Assembly: GCF_003053745.1 (NCBI RefSeq)
Contig: NZ_QAYE01000005.1
Coordinates: 62,001-126,000, forward strand
Length of the DNA stretch: 64,000 bases
DNA from: Sphingomonas faeni
Lineage (GTDB): Bacteria; Pseudomonadota; Alphaproteobacteria; Sphingomonadales; Sphingomonadaceae
Direction of reading: 5' to 3'
Position 1 is the first letter of the stretch; each line of letters starts with the position of its first letter. The position numbers and the translations under genes were made by a program. This document shows, piece after piece, positions 18,184-27,900 of this stretch. Below the pieces are notes generated by a model, which was not told the origin of the DNA, searched no databases, and saw nothing but the letters and a program-made list of their open reading frames with translations.

Positions 18184-20082
18184 ATGACGAAATTCTTCCT
18201 TCTCCTGAGTGCCGCGGCGATCGCATCGCCCGCCTATTCTCAGACCATCTCCAACCCAGACGCCCCCGAAATCGTCGTCACCGCGACCCGCGCCGCGCAG
18301 CCGCTGAGCGAGATCGGCCAGGCCGTGACCGTGATCGACCGCGCCGAGATCGAGCGCCGCCAGACCACCATCGTCTCCGACCTGCTCGCGACCACGCCCG
18401 GTGTCACCGTCACGCGCAACGGCACGGTCGGCGCGCTGACCAGCGTCCGGATTCGCGGCGCCGAGGCGGACCAGACCTTGGTCGTGATCGACGGCGTTCG
18501 CGTGAACGATCCGTCGTCGACCGGCGGCGGCTTCAACTTCGGCAACCTCCTGTCGAGCTCGGTCGAGCGGATCGAGGTGTTGCGCGGCCCGAACTCGGTG
18601 CCATGGGGCAGCCAGGCGATCGGCGGCGTCGTCAACATCATCACCGCCGCGCCGACCGAAGGCGTGCAGGCGCGCGCCAACGCCGAATATGGCTATGCCG
18701 ACAGCGTGTTCGCGAGCGCGGGCGTGTCGGGCAAATCGGGGCCGGTATCGGGATCGCTGACCGGCGGCTATCTGCGCACCGACGGTATTTCGTCCGCAGC
18801 CAGCGGTACCGAGCGCGACGGCTATCGCCAATATGGCGCGACCGGGCGGGTGGGCGTCGAGTTCGCGCCGGGCATCGGCCTCGACCTTCGCGGCTATTTC
18901 GCGGACAGCCGTGTCGACATCGACGACGGTTTCGACCCGAAGACCTACGTGGTTGCCGACAGTCCCGCCTACGCCACCACGCAGGAGCTGTACGGCTATG
19001 CGGGCCTACATGCGAACCTCGCAGACGGTCGGTTCAACAACCGCGTGGCGTTCACGATCGCCGATATCAACCGCGACAATTACTCGCAGCCCGGCGGGGA
19101 CGTGACGTTTCTCGGCCGCGGCCGCAGTGAGCGCTACGAGTATCAGGGCGACTTCCGTCCGCTCGAACAGGTCCGCGTCGTCGCAGGCGTCGAGCGCGAA
19201 AACAGCCGCTTCAACGATGGCTTCACCTTCGCGGATACCGGCATCACCAGCGTGTACGGCCAGCTGATCATCAAGCCGCTCGACATCTTCACGATCACCG
19301 GCGGCGTCCGCAACGACGATCACGACGATTTCGGCAGCCGCACGACGTTCGGGGCGAATGCCGCGCTGGCGTTGCGGACCGGCACCACCGTCCGCGCGAG
19401 CTATGGTGAGGGCTTCAAGGCACCGACCTTGTACCAGCTCTTCTCCGACTACGGAAACCGCGGCCTCGATCCGGAGACGGCGCGCAACTTCGACATCGGT
19501 GTCGAACAGGCGTTCCTCGGCAACCGGGCGCGCGTCGGGGTGACCTATTTCAATCGGCGTACGCGCAACCAGATCGACTTCCGCGATTGCAGCCCGGCCG
19601 AATTGACGACGGCCGGTTCGATTTGCGCCAACCGCCCGTTCGGCGTCTACGACAACGTCGCGCGTGCCGAAGCGGACGGCGTCGAATTCACGCTCGCGCT
19701 GCGCCTGGTCGATGCGCTGACGCTGACGGCGAACTACAGCTATATCGACACCGAGAACCGCTCGACCGGGGATAATTTCGGCAATGTTCTCGCACGCCGG
19801 CCCAAGCAGACCGCGAGCGTCGACGCCGATTACCGGTTCGCGTTCGGGTTATCCGTCGGCGGCACCGTGACGATGGTCGGCGACAGCTTCGACGACGCCG
19901 CCAACACCACGCGCCTCGATGGCTATGCGGTCGCCGGCGTCCGGGCGGAACTGCCGATCGGCGAACGGCTCGCGGTCTATGGCCGCGTCGATAACCTGAC
20001 CGACTCGCGGTACGAGACGATCGCAGGCTACGGCAATTACGGCCGCGCGGCCTATGGCGGCGTGCGGTTGCGCCTGAAGTGA
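18184..20082 (+). CDS. btuB: Vitamin B12 outer-membrane receptor BtuB
   Basis: A 632-aa TonB-dependent receptor predicted to import cobalamin across the outer membrane. The signal peptide covers about 1-19 (SPAYSQ), with a TonB-box-like EIVVTAT at about 29-35. The plug domain (about 40-155) shows LLATTPGVTVTRNG, VRIRGAEADQTLVVIDGVRVNDPS and the BtuB-type VERIEVLRGPNSVPWGSQAIGGVVNIIT. The barrel ends YGGVRLRLK. It is directly downstream of a cobalamin riboswitch and translationally coupled (GTGA) to btuF, so the assignment does not rest on sequence alone. Confidence 0.94.
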   Translation: MTKFFLLLSAAAIASPAYSQTISNPDAPEIVVTATRAAQPLSEIGQAVTVIDRAEIERRQTTIVSDLLATTPGVTVTRNGTVGALTSVRIRGAEADQTLVVIDGVRVNDPSSTGGGFNFGNLLSSSVERIEVLRGPNSVPWGSQAIGGVVNIITAAPTEGVQARANAEYGYADSVFASAGVSGKSGPVSGSLTGGYLRTDGISSAASGTERDGYRQYGATGRVGVEFAPGIGLDLRGYFADSRVDIDDGFDPKTYVVADSPAYATTQELYGYAGLHANLADGRFNNRVAFTIADINRDNYSQPGGDVTFLGRGRSERYEYQGDFRPLEQVRVVAGVERENSRFNDGFTFADTGITSVYGQLIIKPLDIFTITGGVRNDDHDDFGSRTTFGANAALALRTGTTVRASYGEGFKAPTLYQLFSDYGNRGLDPETARNFDIGVEQAFLGNRARVGVTYFNRRTRNQIDFRDCSPAELTTAGSICANRPFGVYDNVARAEADGVEFTLALRLVDALTLTANYSYIDTENRSTGDNFGNVLARRPKQTASVDADYRFAFGLSVGGTVTMVGDSFDDAANTTRLDGYAVAGVRAELPIGERLAVYGRVDNLTDSRYETIAGYGNYGRAAYGGVRLRLK

Positions 20083-20897
20083 GGCGCGGGGCGATCCTCC
20101 TCGCGCTCCTGCTCGGGGGCTGCGCCAAGCCCCCGGGTTTGGCAGCGCGCGGCGGCGGGGGGATCGTCTCGACCAATCCGTGCGTCGATTCGGTGCTGGT
20201 CCGCATCCTGCCGCCCGCGCGGATCGCCGCGATCAGCCATTATTCGCAGGACCCTTCCGCGACCTCGATCCCGATCGCCGTCGCGCGCCGGTTTCGGGGG
20301 ATCGCCGGGACCGCGGAGGAGGTGATCGCGCTCCACCCCGATCTGGTCATCGCCAGCACCTACACGTCGCCCGCGACTCAGGCGGCCTACGCGCGCGCCG
20401 GTTTGAAGACGCTGCTGGTCGGCATCCCCGACTCGATCGCCGAGAGCCAGGCGCAGGTCACGCAGATCGCCGAAGCCGCCGGAGCACCGATGGGCGGCGC
20501 GCGGATCAATGCCGAGATCGACCGCGCGGTGGCGCGCTGGAGCAGCAAGGGTGGGCCAAAGGATGACATGCCGCCGAGCGCGTTGCTCTATATCAGCGGC
20601 GATCTCGCGACCGGGGGGAGCACGTTGCTGAACGACATGATGACGCGCGTCGGCTTCCGCAACGCCGCCGCGACTTACGGCCTGACGCATACCGGCACGC
20701 TGTCCGCCGAGACGATCGTGATGCAGCCGCCCTCGGTCGTGATCGCTTCCGAACGCGCTAGCCGTGGGACAGCGCTGCGCCACCGCTTGTTGCCGGGCAC
20801 GCCGCAAGCCGTCTTTCCGCGCGTGCTGATCAATTGCGGTGGGCCGACGATCCCGCCCGCGCTCGAACGCCTCGCCGCGATCCGGGCGGGGCTGTGA
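20079..20897 (+). CDS. btuF: Cobalamin ABC transporter substrate-binding protein BtuF
   Basis: A 272-aa periplasmic cobalamin-binding protein, probably lipid-anchored, with a lipobox near residues 12-15 (LLGGC). STNPCVDSVLVRILPP near 31-46 and the fold segments HPDLVIAS and GRASP-like YISGDLATGGSTLLNDMM are typical of the BtuF/FecB fold. Start is GTG at 20079, overlapping the btuB stop in GTGA. It should deliver B12 to the BtuC permease. A family A hairpin lies between this gene and btuC. Confidence 0.9.
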   Translation: MRRGAILLALLLGGCAKPPGLAARGGGGIVSTNPCVDSVLVRILPPARIAAISHYSQDPSATSIPIAVARRFRGIAGTAEEVIALHPDLVIASTYTSPATQAAYARAGLKTLLVGIPDSIAESQAQVTQIAEAAGAPMGGARINAEIDRAVARWSSKGGPKDDMPPSALLYISGDLATGGSTLLNDMMTRVGFRNAAATYGLTHTGTLSAETIVMQPPSVVIASERASRGTALRHRLLPGTPQAVFPRVLINCGGPTIPPALERLAAIRAGL

Positions 20898-20916
20898 TGC
20901 TGCACGCATACCAAAG

Positions 20917-21020
20917 CCACCCCGGCGAAGGCCGGGGCCCAATTGGAATGGCCGGAGTAACGGATTGCCGCGCGCTGTTACGACCGTCTCCCAATTGGGC
21001 CCCGGCCTTCGCCGGGGTGG
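20917..21020. repeat. Hairpin element, family A copy 2 (inside the btu operon)
   Basis: Arms 20917-20946 and 20991-21020 (CCACCCCGGCGAAGGCCGGG and complement). The inner sequence matches other family A copies in reverse orientation. It fills most of the 163-nt gap between btuF and btuC and may affect how much transcript reaches btuCD. Confidence 0.92.
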
Positions 21021-21060
21021 CGGTGGTGGCGGTGGTCGGTATGAGCGAGGAGGCGTTCTG

Positions 21061-22029
21061 ATGACCCGCACGCTCAAACTCATCGCGCTCGGCCTACTCG
21101 TGATCCTCCTGTTCGGCCTGTCGCTCGGCTGCGGGAAAGTCTGGGTGCCGGCCTCCGCCTGGTTTTCGGGCGACCCGCGCTGGTGGATCATCGTCGAGCT
21201 ACGCCTGCCACGTGCGGTGCTGGGCCTCGCGCTCGGCGCGACGCTCGGGCTGTCGGGTGCGGTGCTGCAAGGCTATCTCCGCAATCCGCTCGCCGACCCC
21301 GCCGTCGTCGGCGTGTCGTCGGTCGCAGCGCTGGCGGCGGTCGCGGCGATCGTGTTCGGGCTCGGCTCGGGCCCGGCGATCTTCGCCGCCGCGATGTTGG
21401 GCGCAGGCGGCGCGGTCGCGTTGCTCGCCGCGCTGACATGGCGGTCGCCGAGCGCGATCACCTTCATCCTCGCGGGCACGGTGCTGTCGAGCCTAGCCGG
21501 CGCGCTGACCGCGTTCCTGATCTCGATCGCGCCGAACCCCTATGCGGTCGCCGAGGTGATCGACTGGATCATGGGCGCGCTGACCGATCGCGGTTGGGAC
21601 GACGTGACGCTCGCGCTCCCGCCGATGGCGGTCGGCGCGGCGCTGCTGATGCTCACCGGCCGCTCGCTCGACGCGCTGGCGCTGGGCGAGGCGGCGGCGC
21701 GGTCGCTCGGGACGCGGATGGGCCGGGTCCGATTGCTGGTCGTGCTCGGCACGGGGCTCGTCGTCGGTGCTGGCGTTGCAGTGACGGGCGTGATCGGCTT
21801 CGTCGGACTGGTCGTCCCGCATCTGTTGCGACCGATCTTTGGCCACCGCCCAAGCGCGTTGCTGCTCCCCTCCGCGCTCGGTGGAGCGGCGCTGGTGCTC
21901 GCTGCCGACAGCCTCGTCCGTCTTGCTCCGGGCGCGGGCGAAATCCGGCTCGGCGTCGCGATGGCAATGATCGGCGCGCCGTTTTTCCTCGGGTTGCTGG
22001 TCAGGGAACGAGGTCGCGCATGGATCTGA
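21061..22029 (+). CDS. btuC: Cobalamin ABC transporter permease BtuC
   Basis: A 322-aa FecCD-family inner-membrane permease with about 9-10 membrane segments. Family motifs include LRLPRAVLGLALGATLGLSGAVLQG near 50-73, NPLADPAVVGVSS near 76-88, and GVIGFVGLVVPHLLR near 245-259, which contacts the ATPase. The ATG at 21061 has GAGGAGG (21047-21053) 7 nt upstream. The open frame extends further back, but only through the hairpin element. It ends by overlapping btuD by 10 nt. The role is B12 transport, from the riboswitch and btuB/btuF neighbours. Confidence 0.93.
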   Translation: MTRTLKLIALGLLVILLFGLSLGCGKVWVPASAWFSGDPRWWIIVELRLPRAVLGLALGATLGLSGAVLQGYLRNPLADPAVVGVSSVAALAAVAAIVFGLGSGPAIFAAAMLGAGGAVALLAALTWRSPSAITFILAGTVLSSLAGALTAFLISIAPNPYAVAEVIDWIMGALTDRGWDDVTLALPPMAVGAALLMLTGRSLDALALGEAAARSLGTRMGRVRLLVVLGTGLVVGAGVAVTGVIGFVGLVVPHLLRPIFGHRPSALLLPSALGGAALVLAADSLVRLAPGAGEIRLGVAMAMIGAPFFLGLLVRERGRAWI

Positions 22030-22799
22030 TCATCGACGCGCTGGGCGTGAAGCTCGGCAAGCGCACCGTCCTCAGCGACGTGTCCGCGCACCTGCGTCCC
22101 GGCCGCGTCACCGCGATTCTGGGCCCCAACGGCGCCGGCAAGAGCACGCTCGTCAAGGCGGCCGCCGCGCTCGTCGACCACAGCACCGGCAGCGTCCGCC
22201 TCGATGCGCAGGACGTCGCCAGTATGGACCCGCGCGCCCGAGCCCGCGCGATCGGCTATCTCCCGCAGGACGCGACGGTCCACTGGAACATCGTAGCCCG
22301 CGACGTCGTCGCGCTCGGCCGCGTGCCGCACCTCGGCGCGCATGCTGCTCCATCGCTCGAAGATTATGCCGCCGTCGACCGCGCGATGCACGATACCGAG
22401 ACCGAGCATCTCGCGGATCGCCCGGTCGGCGAACTCTCCGGCGGCGAACGGGCGCGTGTCCTGCTGGCACGCGTGCTGGCGGGCGAGCCACGTTGGCTGC
22501 TCGCCGACGAACCGCTCGCCAGCCTCGACCCCTCACACCAGATCGACCTGCTCGCTCGACTGCGCGGCTACGCGCTTGGCGGGGCAGGGGTGGCGATCGT
22601 CCTTCACGACCTCGTCCAGGCACAGCGCGCGGCCGACGATGCGCTGCTGCTCGCCGATGGCCGCGTCGTCGCGTTCGGCCCGGTCGCAGAAGTCATGACC
22701 GCGGAAACGCTCGCGCGCGTGTTCGGCGTCCGCGTGGCGCCGCTCGAAGACGGCGATCGCCGCCTGCTAGTCCCGGTCGGGCGCATCAAGGCGGCATAG
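22020..22799 (+). CDS. btuD: Cobalamin ABC transporter ATPase BtuD
   Basis: A 259-aa ATP-binding subunit energising BtuC. Walker A is GPNGAGKST (about 34-42), Q-loop YLPQD near 80, signature LSGGE near 140, Walker B WLLADEP near 158-164, and H-loop IVLHD near 198. It overlaps the end of btuC by 10 nt, showing tight coupling. FhuC/FepC-type ATPases are similar. Operon context with the B12 riboswitch supports BtuD. Confidence 0.93.
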   Translation: MDLIIDALGVKLGKRTVLSDVSAHLRPGRVTAILGPNGAGKSTLVKAAAALVDHSTGSVRLDAQDVASMDPRARARAIGYLPQDATVHWNIVARDVVALGRVPHLGAHAAPSLEDYAAVDRAMHDTETEHLADRPVGELSGGERARVLLARVLAGEPRWLLADEPLASLDPSHQIDLLARLRGYALGGAGVAIVLHDLVQAQRAADDALLLADGRVVAFGPVAEVMTAETLARVFGVRVAPLEDGDRRLLVPVGRIKAA

Positions 22800-22839
22800 A
22801 CGGTCGACGCGCCGCGCCCGCGGCACTATCCCGCGCCGG

Positions 22840-23874
22840 GTGATCGATATTCCTGCCCCCCTCCGCCTGCGCCTAGACGGCGACGCTCTCGTCCAGAACT
22901 GGCGCACACTCGACCGCATGAGCGGCACCGCAGCGTGCGGCGCCGCAGTGAAGGCGAACGGCTACGGTCTCGGCGCGATCGAAGTCGCGCGGCGGTTGGC
23001 GGGCGCAGGCTGCCGAGATTTCTTCGTCTCGAACTGGCAGGAAGCCGCCGAACTCGCGCCACTGGGCCTGACCGTCTCCGTCCTCCACGGGGTTCGCGAA
23101 GAAGACATGCCCGCAGCCGCCGCCGGCTTCGCCCGCCCGGTCCTCAACACCCCCACACAAGTCGCGCGTTGGAAAGCAGCCGGCGGTGGCGCATGCGACG
23201 TCATGGTCGACACCGGCATGAATCGCCTCGGCGTGTCGGCGGACGACGTCGCAAGCGGTCTACTCGACGACCTCCAGATCGAAACGCTGATGAGCCATCT
23301 CGCCTGCGCCGACGAGGATACGCCGATGAACGCGGAACAGCGCGATCTGTTTGCGGCGTTGGTCGGTAGGACGACGGCTAAACGCATGAGCTTGGCGAAC
23401 TCGGGTGGCGTCGCGCTTGGCGAGCGATATGCGTTCGACCTGACACGGCCCGGTCTTGCTCTGTATGGCGGCATCCCCCGGCCCGAACTGGGCGATCTGA
23501 TCCGACAAGTGGTCAGGCCCGAAGCGCAGATACTACAACGGCGTCGCGTTCCGAGAGGCGGGAGCGTCGGTTACAATGCGCAGTGGTATGCGCCTGTCGA
23601 TACCGAGGTGGGAATCGTCAACCTCGGCTATGCGGACGGCTATTGGCGGGGTTTTTCCAATATCGGGACAGCGTCGTCCGTTGCGGGCAACGATCTGCCG
23701 GTTCTGGGCCGCGTTTCGATGGACCTGGTGGCGATCGCCCTGGCGGGGGACGAGATCGAGGGGGACTGGGTGTCCTTCGACTATCGTCTTCCTGCGGCGG
23801 CGGCGGCGTCAGGCATGAGCCAGTACGAGTTACTGACAGGGCTGGGCGGCCGGTTCGTGCGGATGTGGAATTGA
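22840..23874 (+). CDS. alr: Alanine racemase
   Basis: PLP enzyme interconverting L- and D-alanine for peptidoglycan precursors, in the cytosol. It has 344 aa, a little shorter than the usual 355-375. PLP lysine Lys38 lies in AAVKANGYGLG, and the second catalytic residue Tyr245 lies in GSVGYNAQWY. The GYADGY motif near 261-266 and GRVSMD near 288-293 are family hallmarks. Start is GTG at 22840. It follows btuD by 40 nt and may be read through from the btu operon, though there is no obvious functional link. Confidence 0.93.
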   Translation: MIDIPAPLRLRLDGDALVQNWRTLDRMSGTAACGAAVKANGYGLGAIEVARRLAGAGCRDFFVSNWQEAAELAPLGLTVSVLHGVREEDMPAAAAGFARPVLNTPTQVARWKAAGGGACDVMVDTGMNRLGVSADDVASGLLDDLQIETLMSHLACADEDTPMNAEQRDLFAALVGRTTAKRMSLANSGGVALGERYAFDLTRPGLALYGGIPRPELGDLIRQVVRPEAQILQRRRVPRGGSVGYNAQWYAPVDTEVGIVNLGYADGYWRGFSNIGTASSVAGNDLPVLGRVSMDLVAIALAGDEIEGDWVSFDYRLPAAAAASGMSQYELLTGLGGRFVRMWN

Positions 23875-23878
23875 GCGA

Positions 23879-24862
23879 TCATGCCGCGTTTTCGGGGCCG
23901 GTCCAGACACTGAACGGTCGCGCGCGAATCCAGCGTGTTGCGAGCCACTTGACCCCGGCGGTGACCGGTTCTCCCGCATGTTGCGTCGCCGGATCGATCG
24001 AGCCATCCGCGCGAACATTGTCGAAGATGATCGCATCGCCGGTGCGTGGCGTCACCCTGAGTGCGTTGTTCACGAAATAGGTCGCGCCGCCAGCAAAGCC
24101 TTCGTTCAGATAGACCAGGACAGTCCGGATGCGCTGATTGCTCGTGACCGGCAATGCATCGACATGCGGTCGGAACTGCTGGCCGGGTTGGTAGCGTAAT
24201 ACCGACAGCGCTTCGCCTTGCCGCCAGTCTGTCCCGGTGACGGCCGCAAGGCGTCGGTTCAGCGCCTGGACGACAAGCGTCTCGCGGGTCGGGCCGATGA
24301 CGGCGCCATCGGACGTGCGGACCGGGTTGGCGACGTTACGCCCGGTCCGCGGATCGGCGACCGTCGCGGGTTGAAGCATATCGGCCGCGCGCTGGGCGAT
24401 ATGGAGGCACTCCTCCTGCGTGAATAGCCGGGCGATATGCCGAACGTGGGGGTTCTCGCCGATCCTCTGCGCGCGTGGTGGATCGATTGGCGCACCGTCT
24501 TTGGTTAGCGTCATTGCATCAAGCAGGGTCAGTTGGTCGGCGGCGACCTGATCGGTTCCCGCCGCCGCGTCGAGCAAAGCGCGGGCCCCGGCCCAATCCG
24601 CTGGGGCGCCACTGCCGTTCGCAGTCAGTGCGATCTCGACGAGCGCCGCATCTGGATTGCCCAGCGACGTCGCCTGTCGAAGCAGCGCGCGCGCGCCGGG
24701 CAAGTCGCGCGGGACGGGAGTACCCGCAAGCTTCCACGTCGCATGCCGGAACACCGCATCGACGTTGCCCGAATGGCCAGCCTGCTCGATCAGCATCACG
24801 GCGTCGCGAACGCGGCCTGCGGCGAGCAGGCGATCGGCTTGCGCAACGGGATCGTGGATCAT
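23879..24862 (-). CDS. Sel1-like repeat protein with prolyl-hydroxylase-type 2OG-Fe(II) oxygenase domain
   Basis: A 327-aa cytosolic protein. Residues 1 to about 120 form Sel1/TPR-like helical repeats (GHSGNVDAVF, SLGNPDAALVEIAL). Residues about 140-315 form a prolyl 4-hydroxylase-like double-stranded beta-helix. Iron ligands are His233 and Asp235 (RPHVDAL) and His295 (QHAGEPV), and Lys305 binds 2-oxoglutarate. The active site looks intact. It would hydroxylate a peptide or small molecule; the target is unknown. It lies downstream of a large TonB receptor but after a good terminator, so it probably has its own promoter. It is convergent with alr (4-nt gap). Confidence 0.86.
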   Translation of the reverse strand: MIHDPVAQADRLLAAGRVRDAVMLIEQAGHSGNVDAVFRHATWKLAGTPVPRDLPGARALLRQATSLGNPDAALVEIALTANGSGAPADWAGARALLDAAAGTDQVAADQLTLLDAMTLTKDGAPIDPPRAQRIGENPHVRHIARLFTQEECLHIAQRAADMLQPATVADPRTGRNVANPVRTSDGAVIGPTRETLVVQALNRRLAAVTGTDWRQGEALSVLRYQPGQQFRPHVDALPVTSNQRIRTVLVYLNEGFAGGATYFVNNALRVTPRTGDAIIFDNVRADGSIDPATQHAGEPVTAGVKWLATRWIRARPFSVWTGPENAA

Positions 24863-24874
24863 TCGTCACCCATT

Positions 24875-24907
24875 AAAAAAAAGGGGCCGGTGGAAACCAC
24901 CGACCCC
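24875..24907 (-). terminator. Rho-independent terminator of the large TonB receptor gene
   Basis: Read on the minus strand, the stem GGGG..GGTGG/CCACC..CCCC with one mismatch and a 3-nt loop is followed by eight T residues (A run at 24875-24882 on the plus strand). It lies 34 nt after the receptor stop and 12 nt before the oxygenase start codon. Confidence 0.9.
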
Positions 24908-24941
24908 GCAATATCGCACGTCTGGTTCGTTTGGAACCGGA

Positions 24942-27900
24942 TCAGAAGCGTGCGCGGACGCCCGCATAGAAGTTTCGCCCACGGATGTCGTAGATCGAGC
25001 TGCCGGCGCCGGTGCCGGAACTGCCGAGCGGCGGCAGCTTGTTCAGAACGTTGTCGACACCGAAGTAGAATTGGAAGTCATCGCCGGCACCGCCCTGGTT
25101 CGACAGGTTCCAGGTGAACCGTACGTCGTTGTAGAAGACGTTCGGGTACTTGCGGATATCCGAGTAATCCGCGTTGACTGGTGGACAACCGGCAGGCGTG
25201 CATGCCGATTGCAATGCGTTGAAGTCTTCGTACGCGTTCACCCACATCGGCCCAATATAGCGGAGCCGATAGCCGAAGCTGACCGCACCTACGCTAAGGT
25301 CGGTGTCGAAGCGGACTTCGTCGACCGGATCGCCGAGTTCTCCGAGCAACCTGTTCTCGAATGACGGGATCGCCGGATTCTCGAAGTTGCTGCTTTCAAG
25401 GCCGTGGACATAGATCACACTCGAGTTGATCCGGACGTCATTGGCAATTTCTGCACGGTAGCCGACGTTGACGTCGATGCCGCGACGGACGCGCTTGGCA
25501 AAGTTCACGCCTGCCGACACCAGCGAGTTGCCGAGAATCTGACCCGGCTGCTCACCGAACGATCCGGTGCCCGGCCCGCGGAAGCGCGTGAAGAGCGAGC
25601 AGAAAATGTTGCTGGTCGTAGCCTGATCGTAGCAGTTGTTGGCGATCGTCTGCGCCGTCAGCGAGACGATGACGTTGTTAACCTTGATGTCGTAATAATC
25701 GACGCTCAGCGACAGGCCGGGCACGGCACGCGGCGTGAACACGCCACCCAGAGTAAGCGACTTAGAGGTCTCTGCATCCAGGTTCGGATTGCTGCCGCTG
25801 ATGATGTTCAGCGAATATGAGACGTTGGGCAGTCCTGCGAGCAAGCCGGCACCGAGGTCGGCGAGGCAGTTGCCCGCACGATTGGGGTTGTTGGCGATGT
25901 TGCCCGACGCGCACGGATCGAGGAAGCCCGGCGCGAAGTTGGGCACTGCCGGGAAGCCGGTTTCCGAAACGTTCGGTGCACGAACCGACTTGCCGTAGTT
26001 CGCACGGAAGCGGATGTCGGGAATCGGAGCCCATTCGCCGCCAAAGTTGTACGTATAGACCGTGCCGACCGAGCCCTTGTAGTCGGACACGCGCCCTGCA
26101 CCGTTGAACGTCAGCTCATGGAAGAACGGCATGTTCTTCAACAGCGGAATGCGGATTTCGCCGAACGCTTCCTTCACCTCGAACGCAGGCGGGTCGAACT
26201 CGCCGATGATGACCGCATTGGTCGCGCCGCTCTCGACGAACGGATCGTTCTGGTAGCGTGCGCGCTCCTTGCGATATTCGCCACCGAGCGAGAAGCCGAT
26301 CGGACCACCTGGCAATTCGAACAGCTGGCTCAGATCGCCGCCGACGAAGCCCTGGATGTCGAGCTGCGACAGGCTTGCCTTGTGGCGGGCGTTGTAGCGG
26401 AAATAGTTCGCCGCTGCCGAGTTGTCCGCGCCACCGAACGGATTGTAGGGAACGCAGGCCGCGATGTCGCTGGCGAGACGCGCGTCGCTGCCGGCGAACG
26501 GTACCGCGGAAGCCGCATCGAACTGGGCACGGCACTGGATCTGGCCGTTTGCCGGGTTACGGCCCGCATCAAGCGACAGCAGGAAGCGCTGCTTGTCGAG
26601 ATAACCGAACGTCGTCGTATCTTCCTTGAACTTGCCGTAGTTCCCGGAGATTTCGTAGTTCCAGTCGTCGTTGAAGTTTCCGCGTACGCCACCGACGATC
26701 CGGTAGGTGTCACGACGGAACTTCTCGTCGCGGATTCCCGAGTCGGCGAGGACGCGCGAGTCGACGAAGCGATAGGTGCCAGCGGCGATCGCTGCGCGAT
26801 CCGCCGCGTTCAGCGGACCGCCGATACCTTGACCGCTCAACGTCGTGCGGCTCCCGGTAGGTGAGCAGGCCGCGGTCAGGCTGGTGTTGCAGCCCGATGC
26901 CAGGATCGCATTGGCAAGCGTTGCACGATCTGTCTGGTTGAGGAACGGGTTGTCCAGGCGAACGCGCTCGCGCACGTCGAACTGGTTGAACGTACCTTGG
27001 ATGAAGGACGGTCCGGCGTTGGAGCCGACTGCATCCACGCGGTTCCACTTGGCTTCGATGAACGGTACGAAAGCATCGCTGACCTTGAAGTGGCCAAGGA
27101 CGTTGAAGTTGAGCCGCTGCTGGTAGGGCAGTACCGACAGGAGCTGGCCTTCGCGACCGGTCTGGCCGTTGCCGCCGAGGATGCCGCCGATGATGCCCTG
27201 GCCGTAACGGGTGCCGGTCTGGGGGGTGAGACGTCCGTCCTGCGAGAAGACGTAGGTGCAGTTATACGCCGTGCCACCCGTCGTGCCGGGCGCCCCGTTG
27301 GTGGAGCCGATCCCCGTACCGCAACCGGGGTTGGTCGACAGCTGGGTGATCGGAACCAGGCCATAGCGGTTAATGCTGGCGCTACGGATGTCGCGGAGGA
27401 AGATACGATCTGGAAAACCGTCGCTGCCGTTGGGCAGGCCTGCAGGATCAACATCGACGATGCCAAGCCCGTCAACGCGGCGGAACGAGGGAATGTCCGA
27501 TCCGAAGACACGCTCCTGACGCGAATATTCACCGTGCAGCGTCAAATTGCCACGGCCATCGGCGAAGTTCTTGCCGACCATGGCCGACACGTACTGATTG
27601 CCGCCGAAGCCCTTTTCGGAAACGCCAGCCTGGCCGCGGATTTGCGCGCCGTCGTAGCTGTCGCGCAGCACGAAGTTGACGACACCGGCGATCGCGTCAG
27701 AACCGTAGACCGACGACTGCGCGCCGGTAACGATGTCGACCCGCTCGATCAGATCGTTCGGAATCGAACTGACGTCGGGCGAAACCGCGTTGTTAAGGAT
27801 GTCGGCTGGGACGTGACGACGACCATTGACCAGTACCAGCGTACGCGACGTGCCGAGTCCGCGAAGATCGAGCAGGCTGAGGCCGGCGATGCCGATGCCC

